Positions 33,640-45,119 are shown, counted from the first letter of the stretch. The stretch: DNA of 64,000 bases from Peromyscus leucopus (GCF_004664715.2 NC_051070.1:70002200-70066199); one strand, 5' to 3'. Numbers and translations are program-made. The notes: generated by a model not told the origin, from the letters alone.

Positions 33640-34170
33640 ACAATGTGTTCAATGACACCCATCTTTCATCTCTCCTCTCCTACTTTTCCCAGGCCCCTCC
33701 CTACCACATTTCCCTTCCATCCCAACTTCATGCCCTCTTCTTATTTTTATTTTCTTCTAAAAAATAACCCACAGAGTTTAATTAGTTTTGCCCATATATG
33801 CATGGATGTGGGGCCATGCACTGATGCATGAGAAACCTCCCAGGGGCCCACACCCCTGAAGAAAACCAAATCTCCCTCCCCCAAACATCAGTTACCAATA
33901 GCTCCTTAGCCAGGCATTAGACCTCATGTGCTCCTCACCGCTGTGAATTCATGGGTGCAACAACCCTGCATGTAAGTGACTGTACAGTGTTAGTTCTCAA
34001 TGGGACATTTATATCACACTTCCCTTCCCCAAGGCTCAGGGACCATTGTGGAGAAAAGGGTAGAAAGAGTGAAAAGCAGAGGGTGGGGAGGACCGTTGTG
34101 ACCTGTGTCTTCTGGACACCATAGGGCTGTTGCATACCCCCAGACATTTGTGTCTGACCCTGGAACCAAC
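33640..34170. repeat. L1 3' UTR fragments in opposite orientations
   Basis: 33640-33930 is antisense L1 tail (CCAATAGCTCCTTAGCCAGG, CCCACAGAGTTTAATTAG). 33980-34170 is sense (GGCTCAGGGACCATTGTGGA, TGTGTCTTCTGGACACCATA). This may be a 5'-inverted insertion or two fragments. Confidence 0.6.
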
Positions 34171-34439
34171 AGTGTATTTTCAGGAAGGCACAGGAACGTG
34201 GAGAATTTCATTGCTCCTTGAAATGGCGATTGTAAATCAGAGGATTTGGGCCTCCAGGGAACAGTGGCTATGGGAACTAGCTGACAGCCTTCTGTTACCA
34301 TGAATGAGTTCCTCGGAGGAAAGAACTGCATCATTTATATATTCTCTGTTTAGAATACATAGCAGGGTAGAGATGAAATTTTTAGTGCAGCTCATGAAAG
34401 TTGTGATTGTGGTAAGCAATTCACAAAATGTTACTAATC

Positions 34440-34540
34440 CTCATAAAGTGCCATGAATTAAGCACTTACCCTCACCTTGCACAGATCCTGCAAGGGAAAA
34501 AGCATTTCCCAGATCACACAGTCAGTAACTGGAAAATATC
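34440..34540 (+). repeat. MIR-like ancient SINE fragment
   Basis: TCCTCATAAAGTGCC, then CCAGATCACACAGTCAGTAA, echoing the MIR core (cccaaggtcacacagctagtaa). Confidence 0.5.
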
Positions 34541-35338
34541 CTTTACTGTTTTTTCCCCCACAGTATCTGCATTGCTTTTCTTGGAGATAGAATCGTAAGC
34601 ACAGTGACTATGAAAAGGTGTTGGGGGAGTCTTGTTGAGGAAAAAGCAAGCAAATCTTTTGCAGGTAAGAACATGCCTCCAAAAAGGTGGAAGAAAATTA
34701 AAACAGTTTTATTGTTTAATAAGCAATACATCAGAATGTGTGCATATCCCAGGCAATTTACTAGCAGCATGGTGAAGATTGAAAGACATCTCATCCTTTT
34801 AAATAGCTAGGTGGACCAAAATACATATGATTCCTCAAGACAAACAGCTGAGTTCTAAAATAAGTAGTCTTAATGGCATGTTGATTCAGCCTTAGTTTAC
34901 CTCATGACCAAAGCAGGCTACGTTAGGAATGTATTTCTTTTTCTGAAGGAAAAATAACTCTTCTCTTTATGACAGGAGGTAAGTCTTAAACTTGGAGAAA
35001 GCACCTCCAAGGTTAGCTGCTTCCCTGCCCATGAGAGCTGAGAGGAGGCACTGCATCTATTGATGATGACATTTCACAGTTATGGCTCCCAGAACCTTGA
35101 GAAAGACAGCTGTAGGTTAATAAAACTGGTAAAGGGCTTATTTCTTTTAAAAAGATTTATGTATATCTCAAACAGACACAGAGAGAATTCACAGTAAGTT
35201 TTCTAAAGCCAAGGAAAGGGATGGCATCGCTTCCTTTGTGACAGGGAGGCCTAAAAATCTTTTCTTATTTTCTTATTTTTTAATACAACTTCTTCTAATC
35301 TCCCTCTCCCGCCCCCTCCCTGTTCCCCCTCTGTGCAT
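34541..35338. other. Unassigned sequence
   Basis: No gene or definite repeat seen. Confidence 0.5.
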
Positions 35339-35352
35339 GCGTGTGTGCGTGC

Positions 35353-35398
<46 letters not shown>
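35339..35398. repeat. (GC/GT)n microsatellite
   Basis: GCGTGTGTGCGTGCGTGCG then pure GT. Confidence 0.95.
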
Positions 35399-35399
35399 C

Positions 35400-35560
35400 T
35401 TTATTCTGATGCCTGAAGAGACCAGGAGTGGGTGTTAACATTCCCTGTAGTTGGAACTACAGAAAGTCATGAGCCACATAATGTGGATGCTGGGAACTGA
35501 ACTTGGGTCCTCTGCAAGAGCAGTCATTGCCTTTAACCATGAAGCTATCTCTGCAGCCAC
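35400..35560 (-). repeat. B3-type SINE, antisense
   Basis: TGTAGTTGGAACTACAGA, TGGGAACTGAACTTGGGTCC and AAGCTATCTCTGCAGCC after a (GT)n tract. Confidence 0.82.
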
Positions 35561-36089
35561 TGTTTTCATATTTATAAATTTATATTTTACCTTAAACTTA
35601 TAATGAAGGCATGCCATGAACCAAATCTCCCAAGGGTTGATTTTTGGAGTTGGCTACTACACTAATGTTCAGTTATAAAGCATGGAAAGTAACTTTCAAA
35701 AATCAAAATGTTAAAAAAAAAAACCCAAAATGTAAGATATGGTATCCACCATTTGCACTGGACTTGATATTGGTTTGATTACAGGACTTGGTGAGGAAAT
35801 AGGACCCAGAATCTTCCATAAATGTAGGAAATTGACGTGGACTTTTAAAAGATGAGGCCATGCTATTGAAAGACCTTTCTTTATAAGAATATTAAAGTTT
35901 TGAGAAATATGTAGCATCCATAAAAAGTTCTTTTTATTTAGAAAAGCATAATGTTTTGCAATCCCTACTACACTTACACATGTAAAGAGAAACCACAAAG
36001 CCATCTCAGTCCTACTATAGCTAGGATTGTGTTTGGCTACCATAGCAAGAGATTCAATGGCATAATGGTTTTTTTAAAAAATGCTCTGT
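35561..36089. other. Unassigned sequence
   Basis: Possible old L1-like patch (TGGTATCCACCATTTGCACT); nothing firm. Confidence 0.4.
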
Positions 36090-36642
36090 GCCTGGCAGTC
36101 TTCAGATGCTCAGGTACAGGTCACACTAGTCAGAAGAACATGTGCATGACCTGCTACCCCACTCCCTAGATTCTGTTCCCCAAGATCCATTCCACTGCCA
36201 AAGCCCCCCCCCCACCTTATTATCATCTTCACAGCCAGCCCTTCTCCCTAACTTCAGCAGACTTCAACTACTCATGTGCAAGCTGCACCAGTCAGGACTG
36301 CTCTGCTCCCTAGATTCTGTTCTCAAAGACCCATTCCACCACCCACCCCTCTAACCTCATTGCCAGCCCAGAGGCCAGGCCCTGCCACCAACCCTAGGGA
36401 ACTCCTGCTGCTCAGATGCAGGCCATACCAGTCAGAAGAACAGATGCAGGCCATACAAGTCATAAGAACAGAGGCCTCCCGCCGTACCAAAGGCCAAGCT
36501 AACTGCCAGAAGGCCAGCTCCCAACATGGACAGAGACCCTGCACTATATCAGAGGTCAAGCTGGCCACAGAAATTCAAGCCACAAAGACTAGAAGATCAA
36601 AGAGGAAACAGAAACCAAGGAATAAAACACCCATCTGTGGTA
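36090..36642 (+). repeat. L1 5' UTR/ORF1-like part, left of composite repeat
   Basis: Contains tandem-like CAGATGCAGGCCATAC and CATACAAGTCATAAGAACAGA, and GAGGAAACAGAAACCAAGG, which matches the L1 at 47035. The 161-codon frame at 36276 spans the L1/family-U junction and is not a gene. Confidence 0.65.
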
Positions 36643-36990
36643 GTTTGAATGTAATTGGCCCCCATACGTTCATAGGGAGTGGCACTATTAGGAAGAGTGG
36701 CTTTGTTGGGGTAGGCATGGTCTTGTTAGAGGAAGTGTGTCACTGTGGTAGCTGGCTTTGAGGTTTCATATGCCCAAGACACTGCCCAATGTCTTAGTCC
36801 ACTTCCTGCTGCCTTCAGATATAACCAGCACCATGTCTGCCTATCTGCCTCCATGTTCCTGTATGCCTGCCATGATGATAAGGGACTGGACCTCTGAAAC
36901 TGTGAGCAACCTCCCCAATTAAATATTTTCCTTATAATGGTTGCCATGGTCATAGTGTCTCTGTACAGTAACAGAAACACTAAGACAGAA
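36643..36990 (+). repeat. Dispersed rodent repeat, family U copy (left end of composite)
   Basis: Shares GGCTTTGTTGG, GGTCTTGTTAGAGG, AGCACCATGTCTGCCT, AATTAAAT and GGTCATAGTGTCTCT blocks with 38905-39262, 46624-46953 and the antisense copies at 32165, 54818 and 63620. It may be a URR1/RMER-type element; the name is not certain. Confidence 0.75.
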
Positions 36991-37570
36991 GCTGGTACCA
37001 GGAGTGAGGTATTGCTGTGATAGACCTGACCATAGTTTTGTTTGGAGGAATTTGGACCTTGGTAATTCAGGTTAGGGAAGCAAGTGGAATGCTTTAAGCA
37101 CTGCTTAATGGGCCATACTAATAGGAGCGTGGAAGACAGTGGTACTGAATGTGATTTGATGAACTGTGGGGATCAAGAGGTTTCAGAGGAGAAGAATGCT
37201 AGTGTGTGGTCTCCACTGTTCTCATGACATTTTTGTAAAGAATGTGGCTACTTTTTGCTCTTGTCTGAAAAGTGTGCCTAAGGCTAAGGTGAAGAGTTTT
37301 GGATTAATTCCTTTGGCAGAGGAAATCTCAAAACAGCCTAGTATAGACTGTGTTGTGTGGTTATTAGTTTATAATGAAAAGGAGAAAGCCTAGCAAATAA
37401 AAATACAACGTGTACAGATTGAAAATAGGGGCACCGGGACATGGAATACAGCTAAATCCTGTGTTCATGGAGATAAACAGATAAGAAAAGGAAAAAAAGG
37501 AGTAGTAACCTCAGGGCAAGATCCCACCCAGGTAAGTTTCCAACTTGTGAAAAGGAACTAAAGAAAAGCT

Positions 37571-37700
37571 TAGAGCTGGGTGTGGTGGTGCACACCTTTA
37601 ATCCCAGCAGTGGGAAAACAGAGGCTGGCAGATCTCTGAGTTTGAGGCCAGCCTGATCTACAAAGCAAGTTCAAAGATAGCCAAGCTTAGGCAGTGAAAG
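37571..37700 (+). repeat. B1 SINE in composite repeat
   Basis: GCTGGGTGTGGTGGTGCACA, CCTTTAATCCCAGCAG and GAGGCCAGCCTGATCTACAA. Confidence 0.9.
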
Positions 37701-37910
37701 ACAGAAAGCTGGTGAAGATGTAAATTGAATGAGGAGGCCATGTTCCAGCCCCAGCAAGCAGCAGAACTTCACAGCTTTGGCCAAGTGGTTCTGGAGTTAA
37801 GGATAGAAGAAAGGAGCTATGGAATTTGCCACTGAGACTAAGAAAAGTCACTGATCCCAAGTATGTGTCAGGGGTGTCCCTGAATGGAGGCCTAGAGAGA
37901 CCATTGTGTG

Positions 37911-38387
37911 TGTAGAAGGGCCCCAAACAGCTTGACCACACAGCTGTCATGACAGGCTTAGAGCCCCAGACACAGCTTCTGTGACAGGTTTACTTGCAGG
38001 CAACACCCAGACCCAGGAAAAACCATAAGCTGACTCCACCCAGGGAGGGCCCACATCCAAGGGGAAGTACCTCACACCCCAAATATTCCAACCATTAGGT
38101 AAGGTGGCCAGATGTCCCTGAGTCTAGTATACCTATTTTTATTTTGCAGATACCCCCTAGACAAATGTCAGCCTATCAGGCTCCTGAACCCTGGAAATCC
38201 CCTCACCCCAACCTATGTTATGATAAAAACTCTACCCTGCCTGGGTCAGGGCTCTCTGCTCTCACCACTGCATTGGACAGACAAAGGGACTAAGCTCAGA
38301 GCTTGAAAATAAAGGATCTTTGCTTTTACATATGGGATACGATCTCCGTGGTGGTCTTTTGGGGGTCCCCAGGATCTGGGAATAACA
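37911..38387 (+). mobile_element. Solo LTR, gammaretrovirus-like (class I style)
   Basis: 477 bp, TGTAGAAGGG...GGGAATAACA, with perfect duplications GTGTG at 37906-37910 and 38388-38392. GATAAAAAC serves as a TATA-like box, AATAAAGG is the polyadenylation signal, and the GGGGGTCCCCAGG tail resembles class I LTRs. It is nested in a larger composite repeat (36643-39262). Confidence 0.82.
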
Positions 38388-38904
38388 GTGTGAAGCTGTG
38401 AAGATGAAGCCTGGATTGCCTTGGGAACTATAAGATGTTGGAGATGCCAGAGCCATGGGATACCTGCTGAGGAGAGCTGCTAACAGGGAGTGAAACCAGC
38501 CCAAGAGAAAGAAGTATGTTGTAGTCAACAGAGCCAAAAGGAGGTGAAGATCTGAAGAACATTTTGACATCAGTCATGAAGATGCAGTCTGGAGTTTGCC
38601 TAACTGGTTTTTGGTCTTGTTTTGGTCCAGTAATTTGGTCAAGTATACCACTATGCTTTCTCCTCTATGTTTTGGAATGGTAGTGTATAACCTGTGACAT
38701 ATATTGGAAGTATGTGATCTGTTTTTGATTTTGATATTATAGGGGGTGATAGTTAAGAGATTGCATGAAACTCAGAAGAGACTTTGAATTTTGGACTTTT
38801 AAACATTGTTGTGACTGTGATAGATTATGGGGACTTTTGAAGTTGGGCTAAATGCATTCTGCATTATGATATTGTTGCAAGCTTAGGGGGGCCAGGAAGT
38901 GGAA

Positions 38905-39262
38905 TGTGGTAGTGTGAATGTAACTGGCTCCCGTAAGCTCATAGGAAGTGATATCATTAGGAGGTGTGGCTTTGTTGGAGTAGGTGTGGTCTTGTTGGAT
39001 AAAGTGTGTCACTGTGGAAGTGGGCTTTGAGGTCTCATATGCTTAAGATATCACCCAGTGTCACAGAACACTTTCTGTTGCCTGTAAGATGTAGGACTCT
39101 CAGCTACTTCTCCAGCACCATGTCTGCCTGCATGACACCATGCCCCACCATGGTGAAAATGGACTGAATCTCTGAACTGTAAGTGAGCCACCCCAATTAA
39201 ATGTTTTTCTTATAAGAATTGCCATGACCATGGTGTCTCTTCACACAATGGAAAGCTTAACT
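38905..39262 (+). repeat. Dispersed rodent repeat, family U copy (right end of composite)
   Basis: Same blocks and orientation as 36643-36990, ending CTTAACTAAGACAC before L1 ORF1-like sequence resumes. Confidence 0.75.
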
Positions 39263-39631
39263 AAGACACCCTCCAATAAAGACAAATGCAAGGAATCAAC
39301 ACCTAGACCTTTAATCATCCCAAACCCAGATACCTAAACATCAGTGTAAGAATACAATCAACAACAGTCAGGGCAATATGGCGCCACCAGATCCCCACTA
39401 TTCTTAGGACAGCAAAACCTGAACATTCCAATGTAGTTGAAGCACAAGATAATGACCTTAAAAACAACTTTATGAAGATGATAGATATCCTTAAAGAGGA
39501 AATGAAAAACTTAACTCCAACCCAAGGAAGTAAACCACACCCACAAAAACACAAGCAATGGATAATCCCACACCAGCAAAAAAAAAGGGAATTTTTACAC
39601 ACACACACACACACACACTACCACCACCACC

Positions 39632-39663
<32 letters not shown>

Positions 39664-40445
39664 AATAACAAGAATTAACAATCACTGGTCATTAATATCT
39701 CTCAGTATCAATGGACTCAATTCGCCAATTAAAAGGCACAGGCTAATAGAATGGACATGAAAATAGGATCTATCCTTCTGCTGCATACAAGAAATATATC
39801 TTAGCATCAAAGATAGACATTACCTCAAAGTAAAGGGTTTGAAAAACATTTTCCAATCAAATGGACCTAAGAAACAAGCTGGTGCAGCTATCCTAATATC
39901 TAAGAAAATACACTTCAAATCAAAATTAATCAAAAGAGATAGAGAAGGACATTTCATATTCATCAAAGGAAAAATCCACTAAGATGATGTTACAATGAAC
40001 ATCTGTGCACCAAATGCAAGGGCATCACTAAAGCTTAAGTCACACATTGAACCCCCCACATTGATAGTGAGAGATTTCAATACCCAACTCTCACCAATGG
40101 ACAGGTTATCCAGACAAAAACTAAACAGAGAAATAATGGAACTAACAGACCTTATGACTCAAATGATCCTAACAGATATCTACAGACATTTCACCTAAAC
40201 ACAGAAGAATGAACTGTCTTCTCAGCACACCATGGAACCTTCTCCAAAATTGAACATATACTCGGTCACAAAGCAAGTCTCAACAGATACAAGAAAATTG
40301 AAGTAACTCTCTGTATCTTATCAGATCATAGTGGATTAAAGCTGAATTTCAACAACAGAAGCATACAAACTCATGGAAACTGAACAACTGTTCAGCTGAA
40401 TTACCACTGTGTCAAGGAAGAAATAAAGAAATTAAAATGCTTTGT
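39263..40445 (+). repeat. L1 ORF1 start to ORF2 endonuclease region, degraded
   Basis: The ORF1-like start has GATAATGACCTTAAAAACAA. The ORF2-like part reads in fragments as endonuclease (TIDSERFQ-like, [19 protein letters not shown]). It carries stops and frameshifts. A (CA)n(CAC)n(CAA)n tract at 39598-39663 lies near the ORF1/ORF2 boundary. Confidence 0.8.
39598..39663. repeat. Compound (CA)n(CAC)n(CAA)n microsatellite
   Basis: Three adjacent arrays, CA then CCA/CAC then CAA, giving poly-His and poly-Gln frames that are not genes. Confidence 0.95.
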
Positions 40446-40603
40446 GCTCATCTGGGTTCTGTTGGGATAGAACTAGAGTCATATTTACACTTGCACTTTT
40501 CTTCATGGCAAAACTATCACTACTTCATGTTGCACGAGGAAGAGGATGGAGGGGACTAGACATGAGGATTTTACCACAAAAGTGAAAGTAGCATGGAAAA
40601 CAC

Positions 40604-40750
40604 ATCTGTGATCACATCTCACTGATCAGAAACACTTCCTTCCACAAACAATCCTAATATCTGTGATCACATCTCACTGATCAGAAACACTCTCATAGGC
40701 AGTCCCAAGATCTGCGATCACATCTCATTAGTCAGATTTCTTTTTACAGG
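40604..40750. repeat. Three-copy degenerate tandem repeat, 51-55 bp
   Basis: Units begin ATCTGTGATCACATCTCACT at 40604 and 40659, and ATCTGCGATCACATCTCATT at 40710. Units 1 and 2 share CTGATCAGAAACACT. Each holds one or two TGATCA palindromes. It lies about 330 bp 3' of the TRAV27-like RSS in the gene's direction. Confidence 0.85.
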
Positions 40751-41079
40751 CAAGCCCAAGCTATAACACAAAGTGTGGAATGAGTATTGGGTTTCTGAAT
40801 CATGGAATTTTCTGTCTGATAACTTCCACTGTTCCCTCAAGTTGAGCCCTGCCCTGGGTGACTGTCCACACTGTTATTGATTTTTAAAAGCAGGCTACAT
40901 CCACAGCCTCATCTCACAGCAGAAGAGTTGTGTCTATGGTCCATGTTTTTTAGAATGGCAGCAGAAATGGGTCTATGAGACAAGGAGGAGTTGGGTATCT
41001 AACACTGTTCATACCCTTAGCTGGGTAAGGAGGAACTAGAGGCTCATGGAAGCAGTGTGGCAAGAGTACGCAGCTGCAG

Positions 41080-41118
41080 GGTTTTGAGGCAGGTAGCAGA
41101 GGCCACAAAAGCAATGTG
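41080..41118 (-). other. 23-bp-spacer recombination signal sequence (TRAV27-like), variant heptamer
   Basis: On the minus strand the heptamer is CACATTG (41112-41118), a G-to-T change at position 5 of CACAGTG. The essential CAC is retained. The spacer is exactly 23 bp (41089-41111) and the nonamer is CTCAAAACC (41080-41088), matching the last six consensus positions. The geometry is right for a TRAV 3' signal, but the heptamer is weaker than that of the TRAV29-like gene. Confidence 0.85.
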
Positions 41119-41843
41119 TTCCTGCACAGAAATAGATGCCTGTATCCCCAGGCTGGGCTCTGATGATGTGCAGGGAGCTGTCCTTTCTTGCTTCCCCAAA
41201 CTTAGCAGTCATCCTCTTCTGCTCCTTTACTTCTCCACTTTTGACTAATGTCATCAGGAAGACAGGACCTTCCTTGGGCACCTGTCTGTACCAGTAAAAT
41301 TGAGGTAAAGTGCTTGAGGAGTTGCAGTACACAGTGAGATCTTGCCCCTCTTGAATACTCAGAAACCGAGGATTCTGCTCCAGCTGCTGGGTGTCCAAAC
41401 CTGTTTCAAAACAAAGCAGGACACAGAGAGTCAAATTTGAATGCCCTTGCTCATGTGTAAAAACTACGAAAGAAATCATGGGCCTAAAAGTATACTGGTG
41501 ACCACTCAGGATCAGGAAGTGCATGGGGGAGGGTGGGAGGATGGTGGATGGATAAGACCAATGCAGACTGTGTGGAAAACAGTGAATCCCACGTTGTGAA
41601 GATCATACATGTTAATAGAGGGAAAAAACCCAAAGGCACAAGGAATTTAGGGACTCCTTTCAAAGTTGAAGTGAGTTTTCTTTTCATTATCTCCCAATCT
41701 ACCCCTCCCTCCTTCCTGAAGGAAGGACTTGTCTCCAGAGATTTTTCTTTCTCTTGATGAATTTCTGTTACATAGTCTGGAAACCTCCTGAACTTACGAG
41801 CCACTTGATTCCAAAGGAGCAACACAGAGAGTTTCAGGAGCAT
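41119..41843 (-). CDS. TRAV27: T-cell receptor alpha variable segment, TRAV27-like
   Basis: Germline TCR alpha V segment. Leader exon 41798-41843 starts at ATG 41843 and gives a 15-residue hydrophobic leader ([11 protein letters not shown]) plus one base before donor GTAAGT. V exon 41119-41400 follows an acceptor ending in AAACAG, and the split codon C|GT joins in frame. Landmarks are [13 protein letters not shown] (first Cys in LTVYCNSSS), FYWYRQ (Trp), RKDSSLHI and [11 protein letters not shown] (second Cys). The motifs [14 protein letters not shown] and ARKDSSLH are close to human TRAV27. The sequon NSS lies at CDR1. The exon is fully open and I see no lesion. It is transcribed in the same direction as the TRAV29-like gene and lies upstream of it, as in human. 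Its RSS heptamer departs from consensus, which may lower its recombination use. Confidence 0.93.
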
Positions 41844-42010
41844 CTTTTCTTCCTTTCACAGGGCGGCCAAGGTCACTGGATTTAGTGCTCTCCTGCAAGA
41901 GGCTTTTTTGGGCTAGAACACGTGTTCCCAGTACTTTGATCTCAATAAGATGTAGAAACCCCGTGTGGGGCGATCACGGACTAACTCAGCCCACATCCTC
42001 CCTCCCCTAC
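41844..42010 (-). promoter_or_regulatory. Putative upstream region of the TRAV27-like gene
   Basis: TATA-less. On the minus strand it holds an E-box CACGTG (complement of about 41920-41925), 80 bp before the start codon, and a purine run directly before it. Promoter role is inferred from position. Confidence 0.4.
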
Positions 42011-45000
42011 CTAGCCCCACCCAGACTCTGCTTTGATACTGGAAAAGATTTTGCCTTTTGAAATGCTACCCTCCAGTGGAAAGACAGGAAAGTGATTTGC
42101 TTTGAATGCTCCTGATTCTCCAATTTTATTTGGTGTAGGTAGTTCACAGTCAAGATTTATGTAGAGTCTAGTGAGCTTCAGAAACAAAAAATATCTCTTT
42201 TTAAAAGGGATAATTTTAAAGCCAGAATGTTAGACAAATAGAAGACAATGGGAATATCATTTCATCATTTTTTTTTGTCTCCCCAAGAAGTGTGTTCCTG
42301 AGTAATGCTTGAATCCCCTACCTTCCCCTCGCCCCCGCTTCTGTATGATTTTCCAGATCATGGGGCAGGAGTAAATAATTTGTTATGCAGCTACTTTTAC
42401 CAAATTAAAGATGAGTGTTTCTGTTGTGTAGTATCTAATTTAGAATACTTTGCTGGTACCATATTGTAATGTTCTGCCATCAGGTCCTGGTTTACATGGA
42501 GCAAAGCCCTGACTACACCACATTATAATTGTATTCATTGGTCATTGGACCAATCTGGCAAGAACCCCAAAGAAAAAATCATGTTTCATCACCTAAGTGA
42601 CCTCAGAAATTACTAGAAAAACTTGAATTCACAGTTTCCAAGTACTAAATAAAATATGCAACTAGTGCAGAGAGTATAGTTGTGGTGTGATATAGAATGA
42701 GGGTGTGTATGCTCACAAACATCAGCAAAGGTGAGGGGTGCTGGCCCTGTGACTAGTTGTTAGTATCTCAAACAGGAATAGTAGTGCAAATGCATTCTCT
42801 TTGTACACTTTTGTTCTGTGTCAGGTGTGCCATAATCTAGATTCCTCAAATAAGATGATAACGACGGGATGGTTCGTGATAACAAGAATGTTAAAGGGAT
42901 GCTCAAGGATCACAGGCTGTTGGGTGATTCTACAAGACATCTCATAACTCATGCAATTTATAAAACAATGTGGATTTCTTTCCAGTGGACTTGCTTTTTT
43001 TAGCTTCAAGGAGATAAGAATAATTTTCTTCAACATTAGAATGACATCATAGTCATTATATTGACTGGGAATATAGAATGGCCTTTTAAAATAACCAATT
43101 CTCCTAACACAGTCACCCAGAAGAAAAGCCTTGCCACAACTTATGAAGGGTGGAATCCAGAAGAGTGTGCCTGGAGTCTTGCCTTCTTTCTGGGTTATGA
43201 CCCAAGTAAGAATTGCCAGTTAAAAGAGAGGGAAGCACAATGTTGGGTTGACCTGAGAGGTATAATGAACCTGAGACACCTCCACGTATCCTTGAAGTTC
43301 ACTGTTTCCAGCACAAATCAGGTTTCATTGAATCAGGATCCCTTGTCAAGGTGCATTGGGAATTAGTTGTAAGTGCTTCTTACGTATATGACAGAGATGG
43401 CATTAAGAGCTGAGTTTAACCAGATGAATAGAAATGTCCTCTATCCCTGAGGAACTTGGTTTAATAAGGATATAAGAGTCAGCAAAGGATATAATTTGAT
43501 GAAATGTGCTAATGTAAAACTGCCTAGAAAATGCTGAAAGAAGAAAAGGGCAAGTACCTATAATTTTGATTTGTAAATGTAATTTCATAATTTGGTAATA
43601 TCATCTAGATTGGGAAAAAGCTTTTTGAAAGTGTGTGACATTTGTGGAGGTTTCATTAACGAGTAGTGCTTTTCAAGGTTTATGAAGAATGACATGTAAA
43701 AGAAGATGCTGGACTGAGCTCATTTGTCTGAAATCATGCAGTAAAAATGGTCATGAGGATGAACAGTCACAGGGACTAGTAGAGGAGATATGTTCCTTTG
43801 CACAACTGAGAGCTATGGGAGGTCCTTAAACAGCAACGTGATCAAGTTAGATGTGTGCTTTAGACTGAGTCTGAGTGATGATAGTGTATTAGAGAGCTAT
43901 GAACTAAGAGCTAGGCGATACAACTATGAAATTCTCAGAAATCAGTGGAAAGATAGTGAGCGTCTTGATCTGATAGCAATCAGGAAGTTGAGAAGCAGCA
44001 TCTGATTAGAAGAGACTATTTTTATTTTTTAAAACCAGTAGCATGACTTGGTGTGTTAGCCACTCTGACTGCAGAAATGCTCACTGTAACATTAGTTAGA
44101 CCTTAGTGGCTCACAACTATGTTTGATTTGTTGTTCTTGGTATATTAATTTTGGGTCAGTTAAGTCTTGCTTGTTGAGGCTCTGCTCATGAACTATGGAT
44201 CTGCTGCACATTATAGACTAAAATCTGAAAGAATATTAACTGGCATGTGCAGGACTAAATCGTGTGATTGTATTTGTTTTCTGCTTTGATAGATACTCCC
44301 TAGCTACTCACAGCATTGCTCACAGCTAGTAATGTGGCCAAGTAAGGGCATAGGGAAGAACAGGACGTGTCCTTGGACTAAAGTGTAGTTGTTAACAAAT
44401 GTCATTTCAGCTTCTCTACTTGACACTGTGCTTAAAGTGGCATTATTGAGGACAAGGTACATTAAGATGATTCTAAAATCTTGAAGAGGATCCATGGTGA
44501 AGACCTAAAAGAAATCAAGGATGTAATATATTTTTCTTCTCTCCTTGCTCTTTCGTTTTGTACTGCAGGGCATGTCTTCAATATATTAACTGTTAGTATC
44601 AGCAATGTCCTTTAAATGATGTCCCTTTTTATCAGAGTAGCTGGATATGCTTTGGTGGTGAAGGACCCATTCTTCTTAATGTCCTGTCACATACCAGAAA
44701 GCTTTGATAACAAGGTACATATGACTTTTCCTAATGAGTTTTTATTCTGGTTTAATAGTCTCAACTCTGTGTGACTACAGAATAAGTGGAAATAAGTGAA
44801 TCTAACCTATTGTATCAAAATATGTGACCTAACAGAATCCAGAAGTGAAGTTTCTAGAACACCAAAAAGCTAGAAACATTCTAATGTCGGTTAACAGATC
44901 TAAAACCTTGTGTAATCATTGCATTCTAGATTTGACTTTTGTTCCGCAGGCATTAAAATGACCCCCAAACAAGCTGGATTTGGTATGGGGTATCAGGATA

Positions 45001-45119
45001 GTTGGGTTGTCTGAGTACCGTTGCGTTGTAATGACTATTTTACCATTTCCTATGAACTGAAATATTTATAATATATAACAACTGTTATATTATGCAGCAA
45101 TTTATATTCTGAGGTGATA
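42011..45119. other. Longest stretch without recognised repeat
   Basis: About 3.1 kb upstream of the TRAV27-like gene. Frames up to 101 codons lack recognisable motifs. No second V segment was found on either strand. Confidence 0.55.

Larger units (their letters stand above)
36643..39262 (+). mobile_element. Composite repeat: two direct terminal copies around a 1.9-kb interior
   Basis: The ends (36643-36990 and 38905-39262) are two direct copies of one rodent repeat, starting GTGGTAGT and ending ACTAAGACA. Between them lies sequence without a long frame, interrupted by a B1 (about 37571) and a solo LTR (37911-38387). L1 sequence on either side appears continuous across it. The arrangement resembles an LTR-flanked element, but no coding remnant was recognised. 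Confidence 0.6.

Noticed and set aside
36276..36761. 161-codon plus frame
   Set aside because: It crosses the junction of L1 sequence and family U repeat, so it cannot be an ancestral gene.
39598..39663. CRISPR-like regular short repeats
   Set aside because: A pure microsatellite with no spacers, in a mammalian genome.
39472..39678. Poly-His/poly-Gln frame
   Set aside because: Comes from the compound CA/CAC/CAA microsatellite in an L1 remnant.
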